Positions 56,386-64,000 of a stretch of 64,000 bases of DNA are shown here, in pieces (within the stretch, counting starts at the first letter, position 1; every line of letters begins with the position of its first letter). A program made the translations under genes and the position numbers. Origin of the DNA: Gp6-AA40 sp963723495 (lineage in GTDB: Bacteria; Acidobacteriota; Vicinamibacteria; Vicinamibacterales; UBA2999); assembly GCA_963723495.1 (NCBI GenBank), contig CAVRQR010000006.1, positions 595,832 through 659,831 on the forward strand, in the 5' to 3' direction. The notes beneath the pieces are model-generated. The model did no database searches. It was not told where the DNA came from and saw nothing but the letters and a program-made list of their open reading frames with translations.

Positions 56386-56955
56386 CTATGGGCGGCTGAT
56401 GATGCAGTAGCAATGTTCAACGAGAGTGCCATCAGCTAACCGATGCAGTATATCCACCATGCTGTTATGACCACCGACAAAAGACTGATAAACGCCAGTT
56501 GCCTCCGTTATGTTTAGGTCGAAGGTTCCAACAAGGAACGTCCCACCCTGCCCGTCGGGGACAGGTGTAAGATTGTTGCCCGTGAAAACCATCGTCAACG
56601 CGCCCCTAGGGAGGTCGTAGGCAACAGGCTTACCCATACCTGGCGCCACGTAAAAGTTGCCGATCACCTGTTCCCTGTCTTCTTCGTCCTCTTCCAAAAG
56701 CCCGCTGACGGAGTAGATCTTTACTGTCAAGTACGAACCGTCACAGATGTTCACCAGGAACAGTCCAAGGTCGGGACAACGCTTCACGGGTTTATATGTG
56801 CCCCGCAGCAGGATGACGAAAGGGTTCGCGGGTAGCTCGCCTTGTTTCAGCGGTGAAGCCGCCAACTCGGGTAGGGTCAGGGCGTGAGCAAGAGCCGGAA
56901 GAGAAACCAAAGTTGCTGATCCGATTCCCGCCTTGAAAAGATCTCTTCTTCTCAT
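56386..56955 (-). CDS. Hypothetical Tat-exported protein (189 aa)
   Basis: MRRRDLFKAGIGSATLVSLPALAHAL is a twin-arginine signal. The mature part reads FVILLRGTYKPVKRCPDLGLFLVNICDGSYLTVKIY, FYVAPGMGKPVAYDLP, FLVGTFDLNITEATGVYQSFVGGHNSMVDILHRLADG, a beta-rich protein of unknown family. Base composition is lower in GC than its neighbours, which suggests acquisition. Confidence 0.7.
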   Translation of the reverse strand: MRRRDLFKAGIGSATLVSLPALAHALTLPELAASPLKQGELPANPFVILLRGTYKPVKRCPDLGLFLVNICDGSYLTVKIYSVSGLLEEDEEDREQVIGNFYVAPGMGKPVAYDLPRGALTMVFTGNNLTPVPDGQGGTFLVGTFDLNITEATGVYQSFVGGHNSMVDILHRLADGTLVEHCYCIISRP

Positions 56956-57235
56956 TTTCTGCCTCCATCGGAAACGAACCGGAGTAGGGATGGGATCTTT
57001 TTCTTATTACCCATGATTTCCGAGTTGGCTGTTTGATTCGCACGGTACATACACCCAAACGCCCCGCATGCGGCCTGATTTTTCGTCCGCGCATTCTTCG
57101 GGGCTCCCGGGGCCGTCAGCGGGTTGGTGTGAGCCTCCCGAGCACGGTCACGTGGCGAACGAAGACGGCACTTTTAGCCCTTCGGGTCGCGGATTGCCCA
57201 CGTGCGGGCGCAGGCTTGGGACAACTTTCGAGAAA

Positions 57236-57475
57236 GGTCCCGTGTAACGGCGCAGGGAGGAACGTTCTCCAAAGCTGTCGGCGACGGTTGAAGGAGGCCG
57301 TCGCCGATGCTGAAGTCCAAATCCCGCAAAAGGAAGTCGCCGAAACGCATTCTGGCACTCCCGGATCTCGAACACGCCAAGACGGCCGTCCTGAATAGCC
57401 TGACGTCGGCCAGCGGCCAGCGCACCTATGACCACGCGATTCGCGAGTTCGTCGCCGACAAGGGTAGAGTAATCT
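57236..57475 (+). repeat. R repeat, copy 5: ends only, with integrase stub between
   Basis: Left end GGTCCCGTGTAACGGCGCAG resembles the R start, and GCCGACAAGGGTAGAGTAAT at 57454-57473 resembles the R end. About 200 nt between them carry the start of an integrase gene in place of the usual middle. Confidence 0.5.
57307..57456 (+). pseudogene. Tyrosine recombinase/integrase, N-terminal stub
   Basis: LALPDLEHAKTAVLNSLTSASGQRTYDHAIREFV is the N-terminal SAM-like (core-binding) start of a XerD-type integrase family. Immediately after EFV the sequence becomes the R right end and the catalytic domain is missing, so it is a truncated relic. Confidence 0.7.
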
Positions 57476-57513
57476 GGCGACGCTGGTGCGAACCTCGAAC
57501 AGGAGCGTGAATC

Positions 57514-58134
57514 ATGGCGACGCAGCAACAGTGGCGCATGCGCGGCGATGTAATGGAGGCATGCAGCTGTACCACCATATGCCCGTGCAATTTCGGGAGT
57601 GTGCCAACTGAGCTCCCATGTGGCGCAGTCGTCGCATGGCGCATTGAAGCGGGGAATTACGGCAATATCCGGTTCGACGGATTGAACGTCGTTCTTTACG
57701 CGCGCATTCCGGGCTACATCTTTGACGGTGGGTGGACTGTCGGCGTCTATTTTGATGCGCGAGCGAGTCGAGAGCAGATGGAGGGATTAGGAGCCATCTT
57801 CTCTGGCCAGGCGGGTGGCTGGCCCGCAGCGCTGAGCGGGCTCATTGCAAAGCAACTACCGCCCAAACAGGCGCCGATTACGTATGAAATCCGGAACGGT
57901 GACTGCGACATCACAGTGCCAGGCCTGTTAGAAATCGGCACGGAACGGGTTCCCAATCCCATGCCGGGACAGCCGCCTCTGGACCCGGGTGTGACGGGTC
58001 TGGCGGTGCCGTTCTACGCCGGCACGGCCGCGGTTCGACGCTCCCGCATTCTGAGGCTGACGGACCCGGAATTGAGCTTTGAATACTCAGGGAGATCGTC
58101 CCTTATCGGGGGATTCGAGTACACCGGACCGTAG
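57514..58134 (+). CDS. DUF1326 domain protein
   Basis: 206 residues. The N-terminal signature MRGDVMEACSCTTICPCNFGSVPTELPCGAVVAWRIEAGNYGN has four cysteines, and YDGWTVGVYFDARASREQMEGLGAIFSGQAGGW is the family's core. The frame is intact. DUF1326 proteins are cytoplasmic and of unknown role, possibly metal-binding because of the Cys cluster. It lies between R copies 5 and 3. Confidence 0.9.
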   Translation: MATQQQWRMRGDVMEACSCTTICPCNFGSVPTELPCGAVVAWRIEAGNYGNIRFDGLNVVLYARIPGYIFDGGWTVGVYFDARASREQMEGLGAIFSGQAGGWPAALSGLIAKQLPPKQAPITYEIRNGDCDITVPGLLEIGTERVPNPMPGQPPLDPGVTGLAVPFYAGTAAVRRSRILRLTDPELSFEYSGRSSLIGGFEYTGP

Positions 58135-58249
58135 GTTTCCTCGAGTCCGGACGTCGGCGACGGTTCCGGGGGCCGGCCCGAGGCTGACATGCCGGGCTTG
58201 ATCCGAGGAATGGACACCCGCGCCAGCGACGGATCGGTCGGACTGGATA

Positions 58250-58330
58250 GGTCCTCATCAACGGCGCACTGTTTTCTGATCGACTGCGGCGCCGATAGAA
58301 ATACCCTTGCCGACTGATCAGGAGTAATCC
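58250..58330 (+). repeat. R repeat, copy 3
   Basis: Begins GGTCCTCATCAACGGCGCAC, contains GATCGACTGCGGCGCCGATAG and ends GACTGATCAGGAGTAATCC. Very close to copy 1 in the middle. Confidence 0.8.
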
Positions 58331-58382
58331 CATAGACTCGGCCCAGGGTTGGGCGACGACTCTCAGGCGCGCGTATTTCGTG

Positions 58383-58450
58383 GGGACGAGTCGCTTCAGC
58401 TCCTCGAACCAGTTCACAAGGCGAGCCGCCTGCTCCACTCCGTTGCGTCC
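58383..58450 (-). pseudogene. Remnant of a kinase/TolB-type gene 3' end (NWFEELKRLVPTK)
   Basis: The minus strand reads LVNWFEELKRLVPTK, the typical C-terminus of acidobacterial Ser/Thr kinases with TolB-like propellers. Nothing else of the gene is present and the frame has no nearby stop. It lies about 50 nt from R copy 3, in the same arrangement as at 59633. Confidence 0.5.
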
Positions 58451-58605
58451 CACCGACCTGTGTCACGATTTCCGCTTCGAGAAAAACAGCACAACTCACC
58501 GCCAACCTACCAAGCCTTTGACCGATACACAGCAGGAGTTGGGGGGGAGCGGCACAATCCCGTTCGCCAAGACGATCTCTGAGCGTTCCGGGACGCACGC
58601 CGTCC

Positions 58606-59124
58606 TCACTTCGGGCTGACCGGTTCGTGCGAATACGCAAACTGCATCGCGACGATCCAGACGCCGCCGCGCAACTCCCAGACCGTCAATGCCCTGACGA
58701 TCGAGACTGGCTTCTTCGTCCCGTCAGAATGGTCCTCCCACATTGCGGACTTGGAGAACTCCAGCGCACCAAATCCCGCAATCGGAAAGATCTCTAGGCT
58801 GCCGGAAACGGGCTCACTCCGAAACTGAAACCCTTGTGACCGCGGGCCTTCACACAGGCCCTTTCGAAGCATGTCTATCACCGTCTCGCGACCAACGATG
58901 CGTCCGGCTCCGTCGTTGTACAGCTCAACGTCGGGCGCAATCAAAGAACCCATCGCGTTCAGATCGCACGCGTTGTACCCGGCATGTACCTTCGCATCAA
59001 GCTCGGTAATCACGTCGACAAGCTTCTGACCCGTCGGCATTTCCTGGGCGACTGTTTGGCGAGCCGCGCTGGCTCCGAGCTCGGTCGCGGCGCAGAACAA
59101 CAGAGCGACAACGCCTCGCGTCAT
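58606..59124 (-). CDS. Secreted nuclear-transport-factor-2-like (DUF4440-type) protein
   Basis: 172 residues; the ATG at 59124 follows AGGAGGAG. Signal peptide (GVVALLFCAATELGASAARQ), then KVHAGYNACDLNAMGSLIAPDVELYNDGAGRIVGRETVIDML, FGALEFSKSAMWED, VRALTVWELRGGVWIVAMQFAYSH: the NTF2-like fold. Such secreted forms have unknown ligands. It lies between two R copies. Confidence 0.85.
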   Translation of the reverse strand: MTRGVVALLFCAATELGASAARQTVAQEMPTGQKLVDVITELDAKVHAGYNACDLNAMGSLIAPDVELYNDGAGRIVGRETVIDMLRKGLCEGPRSQGFQFRSEPVSGSLEIFPIAGFGALEFSKSAMWEDHSDGTKKPVSIVRALTVWELRGGVWIVAMQFAYSHEPVSPK

Positions 59125-59514
59125 GGCACATCTCCTCCTCAGCGTCGTCTCTGAGATTGGAGCAGTGCTGGTAGCTTCCCCTCGTCCGCCATCACTACCC
59201 CCAGCCGCTCGAGATACGCCGCGAGGAAGAGGCATCGTCTCCTTCTGTGCACTGGACGCCGTGCGAAAGCTGTTACAGCCGCAACCAGCCCCCGAACAAC
59301 GGACGCAGTATCTTGACGTTGCATAGGGACTCCATGACTTTCAACGGGTTACAGGACGCGGATAATCTTCCCGTCGCGGCGACATGTCAAGGCGCGAGCT
59401 CAGCGAGAAAGGAAGTGAGGCATCGGGATCTACCGGCGAAGTCCACCTTCTTACCGGCTTGACGATCACTTGGCTGGACTTGCCATGGAAGCGCACGGTG
59501 CATTTCGCAGGATC
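59125..59514. other. Stretch without a recognisable gene
   Basis: 390 nt before R copy 4. Minus-strand AAYLERLGVVMADEGKLPALL near 59160-59240 looks helical but has no start or family. Nothing else seen. Confidence 0.4.
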
Positions 59515-59595
59515 GGTCCTGAGTAACGGCGCAGCGGCGACCTACGTCGGACAAAGACGATCGCTCGCCACAAGCCGACTTATGGGGAGTAATCC
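59515..59595 (+). repeat. R repeat, copy 4 (diverged)
   Basis: GGTCCTGAGTAACGGCGCAG at the left and GACTTATGGGGAGTAATCC at the right are conserved; the middle is diverged. A kinase 3'-end remnant follows 38 nt later on the minus strand. Confidence 0.7.
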
Positions 59596-59629
59596 TACGC
59601 GCTCGCTCAGGAGAGCGCGGCTGGGGAAG

Positions 59630-59695
59630 CGTCAGTTCGTCGGCAGGAGCCGCTTCAGTTCCTCGAACCAGTTCTGCACGTAGACGATGCGTTCA
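59630..59695 (-). pseudogene. Remnant of a kinase/TolB-type gene 3' end with stop codon
   Basis: The minus strand reads VYVQNWFEELKRLLPTN followed by TGA. It is the terminal piece of a kinase-propeller gene; upstream sequence does not continue it. Together with 58383-58450 it shows that R sits just 3' of such gene ends. Confidence 0.55.
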
Positions 59696-60152
59696 GCGGA
59701 ACTTTCCTCTCCCGATTTGGAGTTCTTGATCGATCCCTGACCAAGGGATTTACAACCGGTTCGCCCAAACTCTTCACTTCAACCGCGCGCCGTTTGTGGC
59801 GCTACTCGTCAGGACGCGATTCGAGGGCAGTCCTCCCGCCAGGCAGAGCGCGGTGCTCGTTTATGACGAACAACTCAATCTCTTGACCGCCAGGATATCG
59901 GGTGCGGTTCGGTGGTGGTCGTTGGTGATGGGCCTGACATCTTCGGCCCGATTGTAGACTTTCTGAAAAAGATCAAAGAACTCAACGATTTCGACGCCTC
60001 CTTCGTGCTCGAGCCTGATCCGCTCAACATCGCATTCGGAGAGCTCCAACCGTCGGTCGCGGTGGCGCACCGGCCCGATCTGGGGCCGCCTGAAGAGCCC
60101 TTCATCGTGATCCGTGGGCACTCCTTCCGCCCGCGCAGCGCACCGGCGCGTC
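59696..60152. other. Accessory stretch with a doubtful small frame
   Basis: A plus-strand frame at 59912-60187 reads VVVGDGPDIFGPIVDFLKKIKELNDFDASFVLEPDP..., protein-like but without ribosome site and overlapping the MBL gene end. It may be the 3' part of a lost gene. I do not call it a gene. Confidence 0.3.
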
Positions 60153-61056
60153 CTACTTCGCCCCTAGCTCCGTGTACATGCCTTTGATGTAGCCGGCCAT
60201 CCCGCCAAAAAATGGCGGTGTCGAGCCGTAGCCCGGATACATGTCGGGGACCTTGTATTCCGCCGCGACCTGCTCAGGTGACTTTCCTGCCTTCTGCTGT
60301 GCGCGTACCCATGACAGAAAATCTGCGTTGAAGGCGGCGTATTGCTTCAAGTCGGCGATGGGCAGTGTGGTATTGGCATGTCCGGTGATGATCGTGTCGA
60401 CGCTCTCGTTCAGCCCGTTGTACGCGTTCGTGAGCGTCTCCGGATACCTCACGCCGCTTCCGCCATTGCCGAAGTCGACGAGCGGTACATTCTTGCCGCC
60501 GAAGATGTCCCCCGCGTGCACAACTCTCAGTGCGGGAAAGACGACCCACGAGTCGCCATCGGTGTGCCCCGGCCCGAAGTAATAGAGCTCGACGCGGTCG
60601 TTGCCGGTCAGCAGCGACAGCTTGTCTTTGTAGGTGCGGCTTGGCAGCGCCTTCGGGTTCTTCTGGAAGTCGGCCTGCATCTGTTTCTGCATGCTCGCCT
60701 TCGCGCTCTGGTGCGAGACGGTATCGATGTTTCCAGTGAACTCGAGCTGCCCCGTGATGATCCGGGTGCCAGTGCGTATTGATCACCATCGTGATCGGCT
60801 TGTTCGTGAGCGTCTTGACCTTCTCGAGGATCGGCTGCCCCCAACCAGGGTTCTTCGTATCGACGAGCACAACGCCGTTGGCCGTGACGAACGCCGCGGT
60901 GTTGCCACCTCCACCCTTCAACACGAACAGGTTGTCTTTGATCTTGTCGACCTCGACGACCATCGGCTCCTTCGCGCCGCCACGTTGCGCGGTTGTCGTG
61001 ATCGACAGACTGCCGAGGGCTATGAGCACGCCTAACACGAACGCTCGCTTCATCAT
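60153..61056 (-). pseudogene. Secreted MBL-fold hydrolase with canonical metal site (frameshifted)
   Basis: The ATG at 61056 (or 61053) follows GGAGG. Signal peptide (VLGVLIALGSLSITTTAQ), then GGGGNTAAFVTANGVVLVDTKNPGWG and the intact site INTHWHPDHHG. A frame break near 60765 separates this from MQKQMQADFQKNP, FGPGHTDGDSWVVFP, VVHAGDIFGGKN and TIITGHANT. The intended length is about 300 residues. Unlike the two MBL proteins at 1-11 kb it keeps all zinc ligands and lacks RMSAPTGQ. It is a probable lactonase or quinoprotein-type hydrolase. Confidence 0.8.
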
Positions 61057-61090
61057 TGCCTCCAAACCGTCAGAAGGCTCCGCGGGGATC

Positions 61091-61300
61091 TCAAGGCCGG
61101 AGCTTCTTGGCCGATTGTAGCTCCCCGTACATCGCCTCGAGAAATTGATCGGCTGTCCACTCAGGACGGCTGTAACGGCCTCGAAGTCGAGTATCGGCCG
61201 CATGTCTTTGATCTGATCGAGCCCGTAGTCTCCGGCAATTCCGGCGAAGTCCTTTCAACGACGTGCCGCGGTAGCAGTAGTTCAGCACGGCGCCGACTCG
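61091..61300 (-). pseudogene. Decayed C-terminal gene fragment
   Basis: Pieces in two or three frames read DFAGIAGDYGLDQIKDMRPILDFEAVTAVLS and PEWTADQFLEAMYGELQSAKKLRP with a stop at 61091. QFLEAMYGELQSAKK resembles the ends of the MBL proteins A and B. No intact protein can be formed. Confidence 0.4.
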
Positions 61301-61431
61301 TTCGCGTCGGCGAACCGGTCCGTGCCCACCGCCTCGCGCGAGTGGCTGAATCGACTCGTTACCGATGCCTTGATAGTTGCGGCGTGATGCCGGTGTCGCG
61401 GTTCATGGGGTTATTCCCGTCCGAGACGCCT

Positions 61432-63994
61432 CTACTCTTTCAGCAACTGGAGCCAGTTCTGGACGACCGTGATCTGTACGTTGGCGGATTCGTCGGTGAT
61501 CGTCGGTACCAGAAATCGGCCATCTCTGCTGACATCGAAACGGGACTGGGCGGAGGGCATGCGGATCGGGAACAACTCCTTAGCAGGTCCGGCCTGGAAC
61601 GTCGCGCCCGGTCGGATCTCGGTAGCCATCATGCGGGTGTTGTCGGCATTGGTGAAATACAACTCCCGGCCGTCGTGGCTCCACACCGGAAGATACCCGC
61701 CGTTGGCCGACACCTGCCATTTGCCGCCCGGTTCCGGGAAGCTCATGACGTAGATCTGCCGTTGCCCGGATTCATTCGAGCTGTACGCCAGCCAGCGGCC
61801 GTTGGGCGAGATGGCGGGAGCCCATTCCCTGAACTTGGTCTCCAATAGAGGGTACGGCTTGCGCTCGCCCCCGAGTGGAACAACCCACAGATCGCAACTG
61901 GTCTTGGGCGAGCCGCACGAGGTCATAGCGAATAACCAGCGGCCGTCGCGCGAGGCGGAATACGGGATCAAGTTGCGATCCGCAAGAACCGCTTCCTGCT
62001 CCACCCCGCTGGCGGCTTTCCGGTACAAGCGCTGCGTCCCGTCCCGCATGCCCATGAAGGCGACGAGCGCTCCGTCGGCCATCCACGCCGGCCCAATATT
62101 TCCGCCAGAGAAGGTGATCCGCGAAGGAACACCCGCTCGATCGAATAACCAGAGTCCGGCGTTGTCACTCTCATTCCGCGCGTCGGCGACGACGCGTGAC
62201 CCGTCCGGTGAAATGGACGCGAAATGCCAATTTCCGGGCGGACCCAACGTGGCCAGCGCCTTCCCGGTCCGGTCGAGCCAGGTGAGTTGCGTCGTTCTCG
62301 CGCTGCTGGCGTAGGCAAGCAGTCCGCTCGAAGCCGATCCGGAACTTACGTTTTCCGCCAGCGGCACCGGATCTCCGGTGACTACGAGCTGCGACGCGTC
62401 AAACGGCTGGGCCAGCAACGTCCCGCCCTCCTGCAAATAAAGCAGGTGACCTGCGTATACTCCGGAACGGCGAGCACCGGCAGCGGCTTTCTGACTTTTG
62501 ATTCCAGATCACCGACGAATAAGGCGGACTGTTTAGAATCTGACGCAACGCTCGCGTAGAGAAAATGTCGTCCGTCCGGAAGGAACCACGGAGCCACGTG
62601 TGCGATCTCTCCGCGCGAGGTGTCGAGGTCCGTCAGCGGCACAGGGCTTCCGCGAGCGGCCGAAACTTGCAAGAGCTCTCGACCGACACTGGTGCTGAAC
62701 ACAATCAGGTCATGTTGATTCCACGTGGCGCCCAAGGGAGAACCGCGAGCCTCACACAGAGTGATGGCAGACCCACCTGTGACGCTCGTTTTCTTCAATA
62801 GGATTCCGGTAAAGAACCCCACCCAGAGGCTGTCGGGCGACCAGGGCTCGGCCCCCTTCCGTGCCCGGGAGCATTCTGGGCTCCGGCGAATCGAGATCCC
62901 GCACCCACAGTGCCGACTTTGTCGCCCACACGTGCTCGAAAGACGACATGCCGCCCATTAGGCGAGACCGCGAGTCCGTAGGTGGGGTCCAGAATCCCGT
63001 TCCGTGGCGGCGAGATCGAGAGCCTCGTCACCGTCGGCGTCCTTGCTGCGCGCTTCGGTATGCGAGTATCCCGAGCCCGACTGCCACGAGCGCGAGAACT
63101 GCGGCTACACCCCACGGGAAGACCGCTCGACGAGAGTGAGCCTGCGGCGTGGCCTCCGTTGCGTCCGCCCGGACGGCGCGCCACACATCCCCAATGTCCC
63201 GCAAGCGGTGGCGAAGATCGCGCGTCAGGCACTGTTCGAGACGTCGCGGAGCTGCGCCGGCACTTTCGCGAGATTGACTGGATCGCGCAACCGCGGCCAG
63301 CACTTCGGTCGTGGTCGATCCGCGAAACAGGCGGTCGCCTGTCAGCATTTCGTATAGGACGACGCCGAAAGCCCAGATGTCAGCGCGCTTATCAACTTCT
63401 TCCCCCCGTGCCTGCTCCGGACTCATGTATGCCGCCGTCCCGAGAATGACGCCCTGCGTCGTCTGCGTCGGGCTCGTCACCGTGGGGGACACTGTCTGGT
63501 CCGAGCGACCCGCTGCCTCGTGCGTCTTCGCCAGCCCGAAGTCCAGCACCTTTACTGTGCCGTCCGGGCGCACCTTGACATTCGGGGGCTTCAAATCGCG
63601 ATGAATGATCCCTCGCTCGTGTGCCGCGTCGAGCGCCCCGGCGATCTGCTTCGCAACCGGCAACGCCTCGTGGAGGGGAATTGGACCTTGGGCGATGCGA
63701 TCCGCGAGCGTGGGCCCTTAACCAGCTCCATCACCAGAGCCGTCATGCCGTCGGCTCGCTCGAGGCCGAAGATACCAGCGATGTTGGGATGGTTCAGTGC
63801 GGCGAGGACTTCGGCTTCACGCTGGAAGCGAGCGAGGCGATCGATGTCGCTCGAAACAGCGGCAGGCAGAACTTTGATGGCAACCGCGCGCTTCAGGTTG
63901 GTGTCCGTCGCCCGATACACTTCGCCCATTCCGCCCACGCCGATCTGGGCGGAAATCTGTACGGGCCGAGTCGCGTGCCAGGGGCAAGTGCCAT
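61432..63994 (-). pseudogene. Ser/Thr protein kinase with C-terminal TolB/WD40-like propeller (frameshifted)
   Basis: About 850 residues intended, starting at 63994 (ALAPGTRLGPY). After a break near 63950: IGVGGMGEVYRATDTNLKRAVAIKVLP; near 63712 another break, then HRDLKPPNVKVRPDGTVKVLDFGLAKT, GTAAYMSPEQARG and FGVVLYEMLTGDRLF. A single span (WGVAAVLALVAVGLGILAYRS) leads to a periplasmic propeller with blades such as FASISPDGSRVVADARN, PAISPNGRWLAYSSNESGQRQIYVMSFPEPGGKWQVS, ending QITVVQNWLQLLKE. Further breaks near 63290, 62850 and 62390. A sensor kinase; ligand unknown. Confidence 0.85.
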
Positions 63995-64000
63995 TACGCC

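Noticed and set aside
52052..59595. R repeats as integron attC sites
   Set aside because: They lack the RYYYAAC-like core sites and the inverted halves of attC, and no integron-type integrase is present; only a XerD-like stub is seen.
60153..61056. True antibiotic beta-lactamase (class B3)
   Set aside because: The metal site is canonical for the MBL superfamily, but there are no substrate-specific B3 motifs I can point to; many secreted MBL hydrolases share the site.

Overview
The window is GC-rich DNA that reads most naturally as a soil acidobacterium, probably of the Vicinamibacterales type. The reasons are protein content rather than any marker gene: many paralogous secreted proteins with a 'PDLQG'-like N-terminus, a CarboxypepD_reg-type TonB receptor, Ser/Thr kinases fused to TolB/WD40-like propellers, PQQ and diheme oxidases, and copper-monooxygenase-like cytochromes. 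This placement is inference. There is one tRNA (Leu, CAA) and no rRNA.

Layout. 1-11 kb: mostly minus-strand secreted enzymes, with a three-gene set (secreted PDLQG-like protein, metallo-beta-lactamase-fold protein with altered metal ligands, and a 'WDPTPC'-ending protein) present twice, plus a diheme cytochrome, a PEBP protein, a DUF411 protein and a beta-hydroxyacid dehydrogenase. 11-20 kb: an orphan TRAP binding protein, DUF418, an HSL-type esterase, an MFS transporter coupled to an NHL-repeat protein, and two tandem alpha/beta hydrolases. 20-32 kb: DUF606 transporter, haem/copper monooxygenase-like protein, PHP and PLC-like phosphoesterases, a large TonB-dependent receptor and a three-gene operon with a tandemly duplicated zinc-ribbon protein. 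32-51 kb: core-like genome with a kinase, tRNA-Leu, bactofilin, methyltransferase, BaiN flavoprotein, NCS2 permease, CBS protein, ispG, lipoproteins, type II NADH dehydrogenase, a molybdopterin oxidoreductase, CHRD and PQQ proteins.

At about 51.13 kb a DUF309 gene is cut off and the character changes. From there to about 61.3 kb is an accessory tract: a DUF2161 nuclease-like gene, an IS110 transposase, small unrelated genes (SnoaL-like, DUF1326, TonB-family lipoprotein), an integrase stub, remnants of kinase 3' ends and a dispersed repeat (called R here) in five places. The window ends with a kinase gene that starts just inside the right edge.

Two window-wide features matter for any reader. 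First, about 20 genes are broken by 1-2 nt frameshifts although both halves keep excellent family similarity; several breaks sit in C or G runs, so most are probably assembly or read errors rather than true pseudogenes. I label them 'pseudogene' to mark the broken frame and give the full intended extent. Second, intergenic spacers carry arrays built from contiguous seven-base units in at least four sequence families, often with mirror-image halves. These phased heptad arrays are the most novel non-coding signal here.

Working together, the genes look like a periplasm-centred oxidative and hydrolytic lifestyle: secreted hydrolases and quinoprotein or molybdenum oxidases feed electrons through c-type cytochromes, TonB, TRAP and MFS systems import products, and kinase proteins sense conditions. 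Substrates cannot be read from the sequence.
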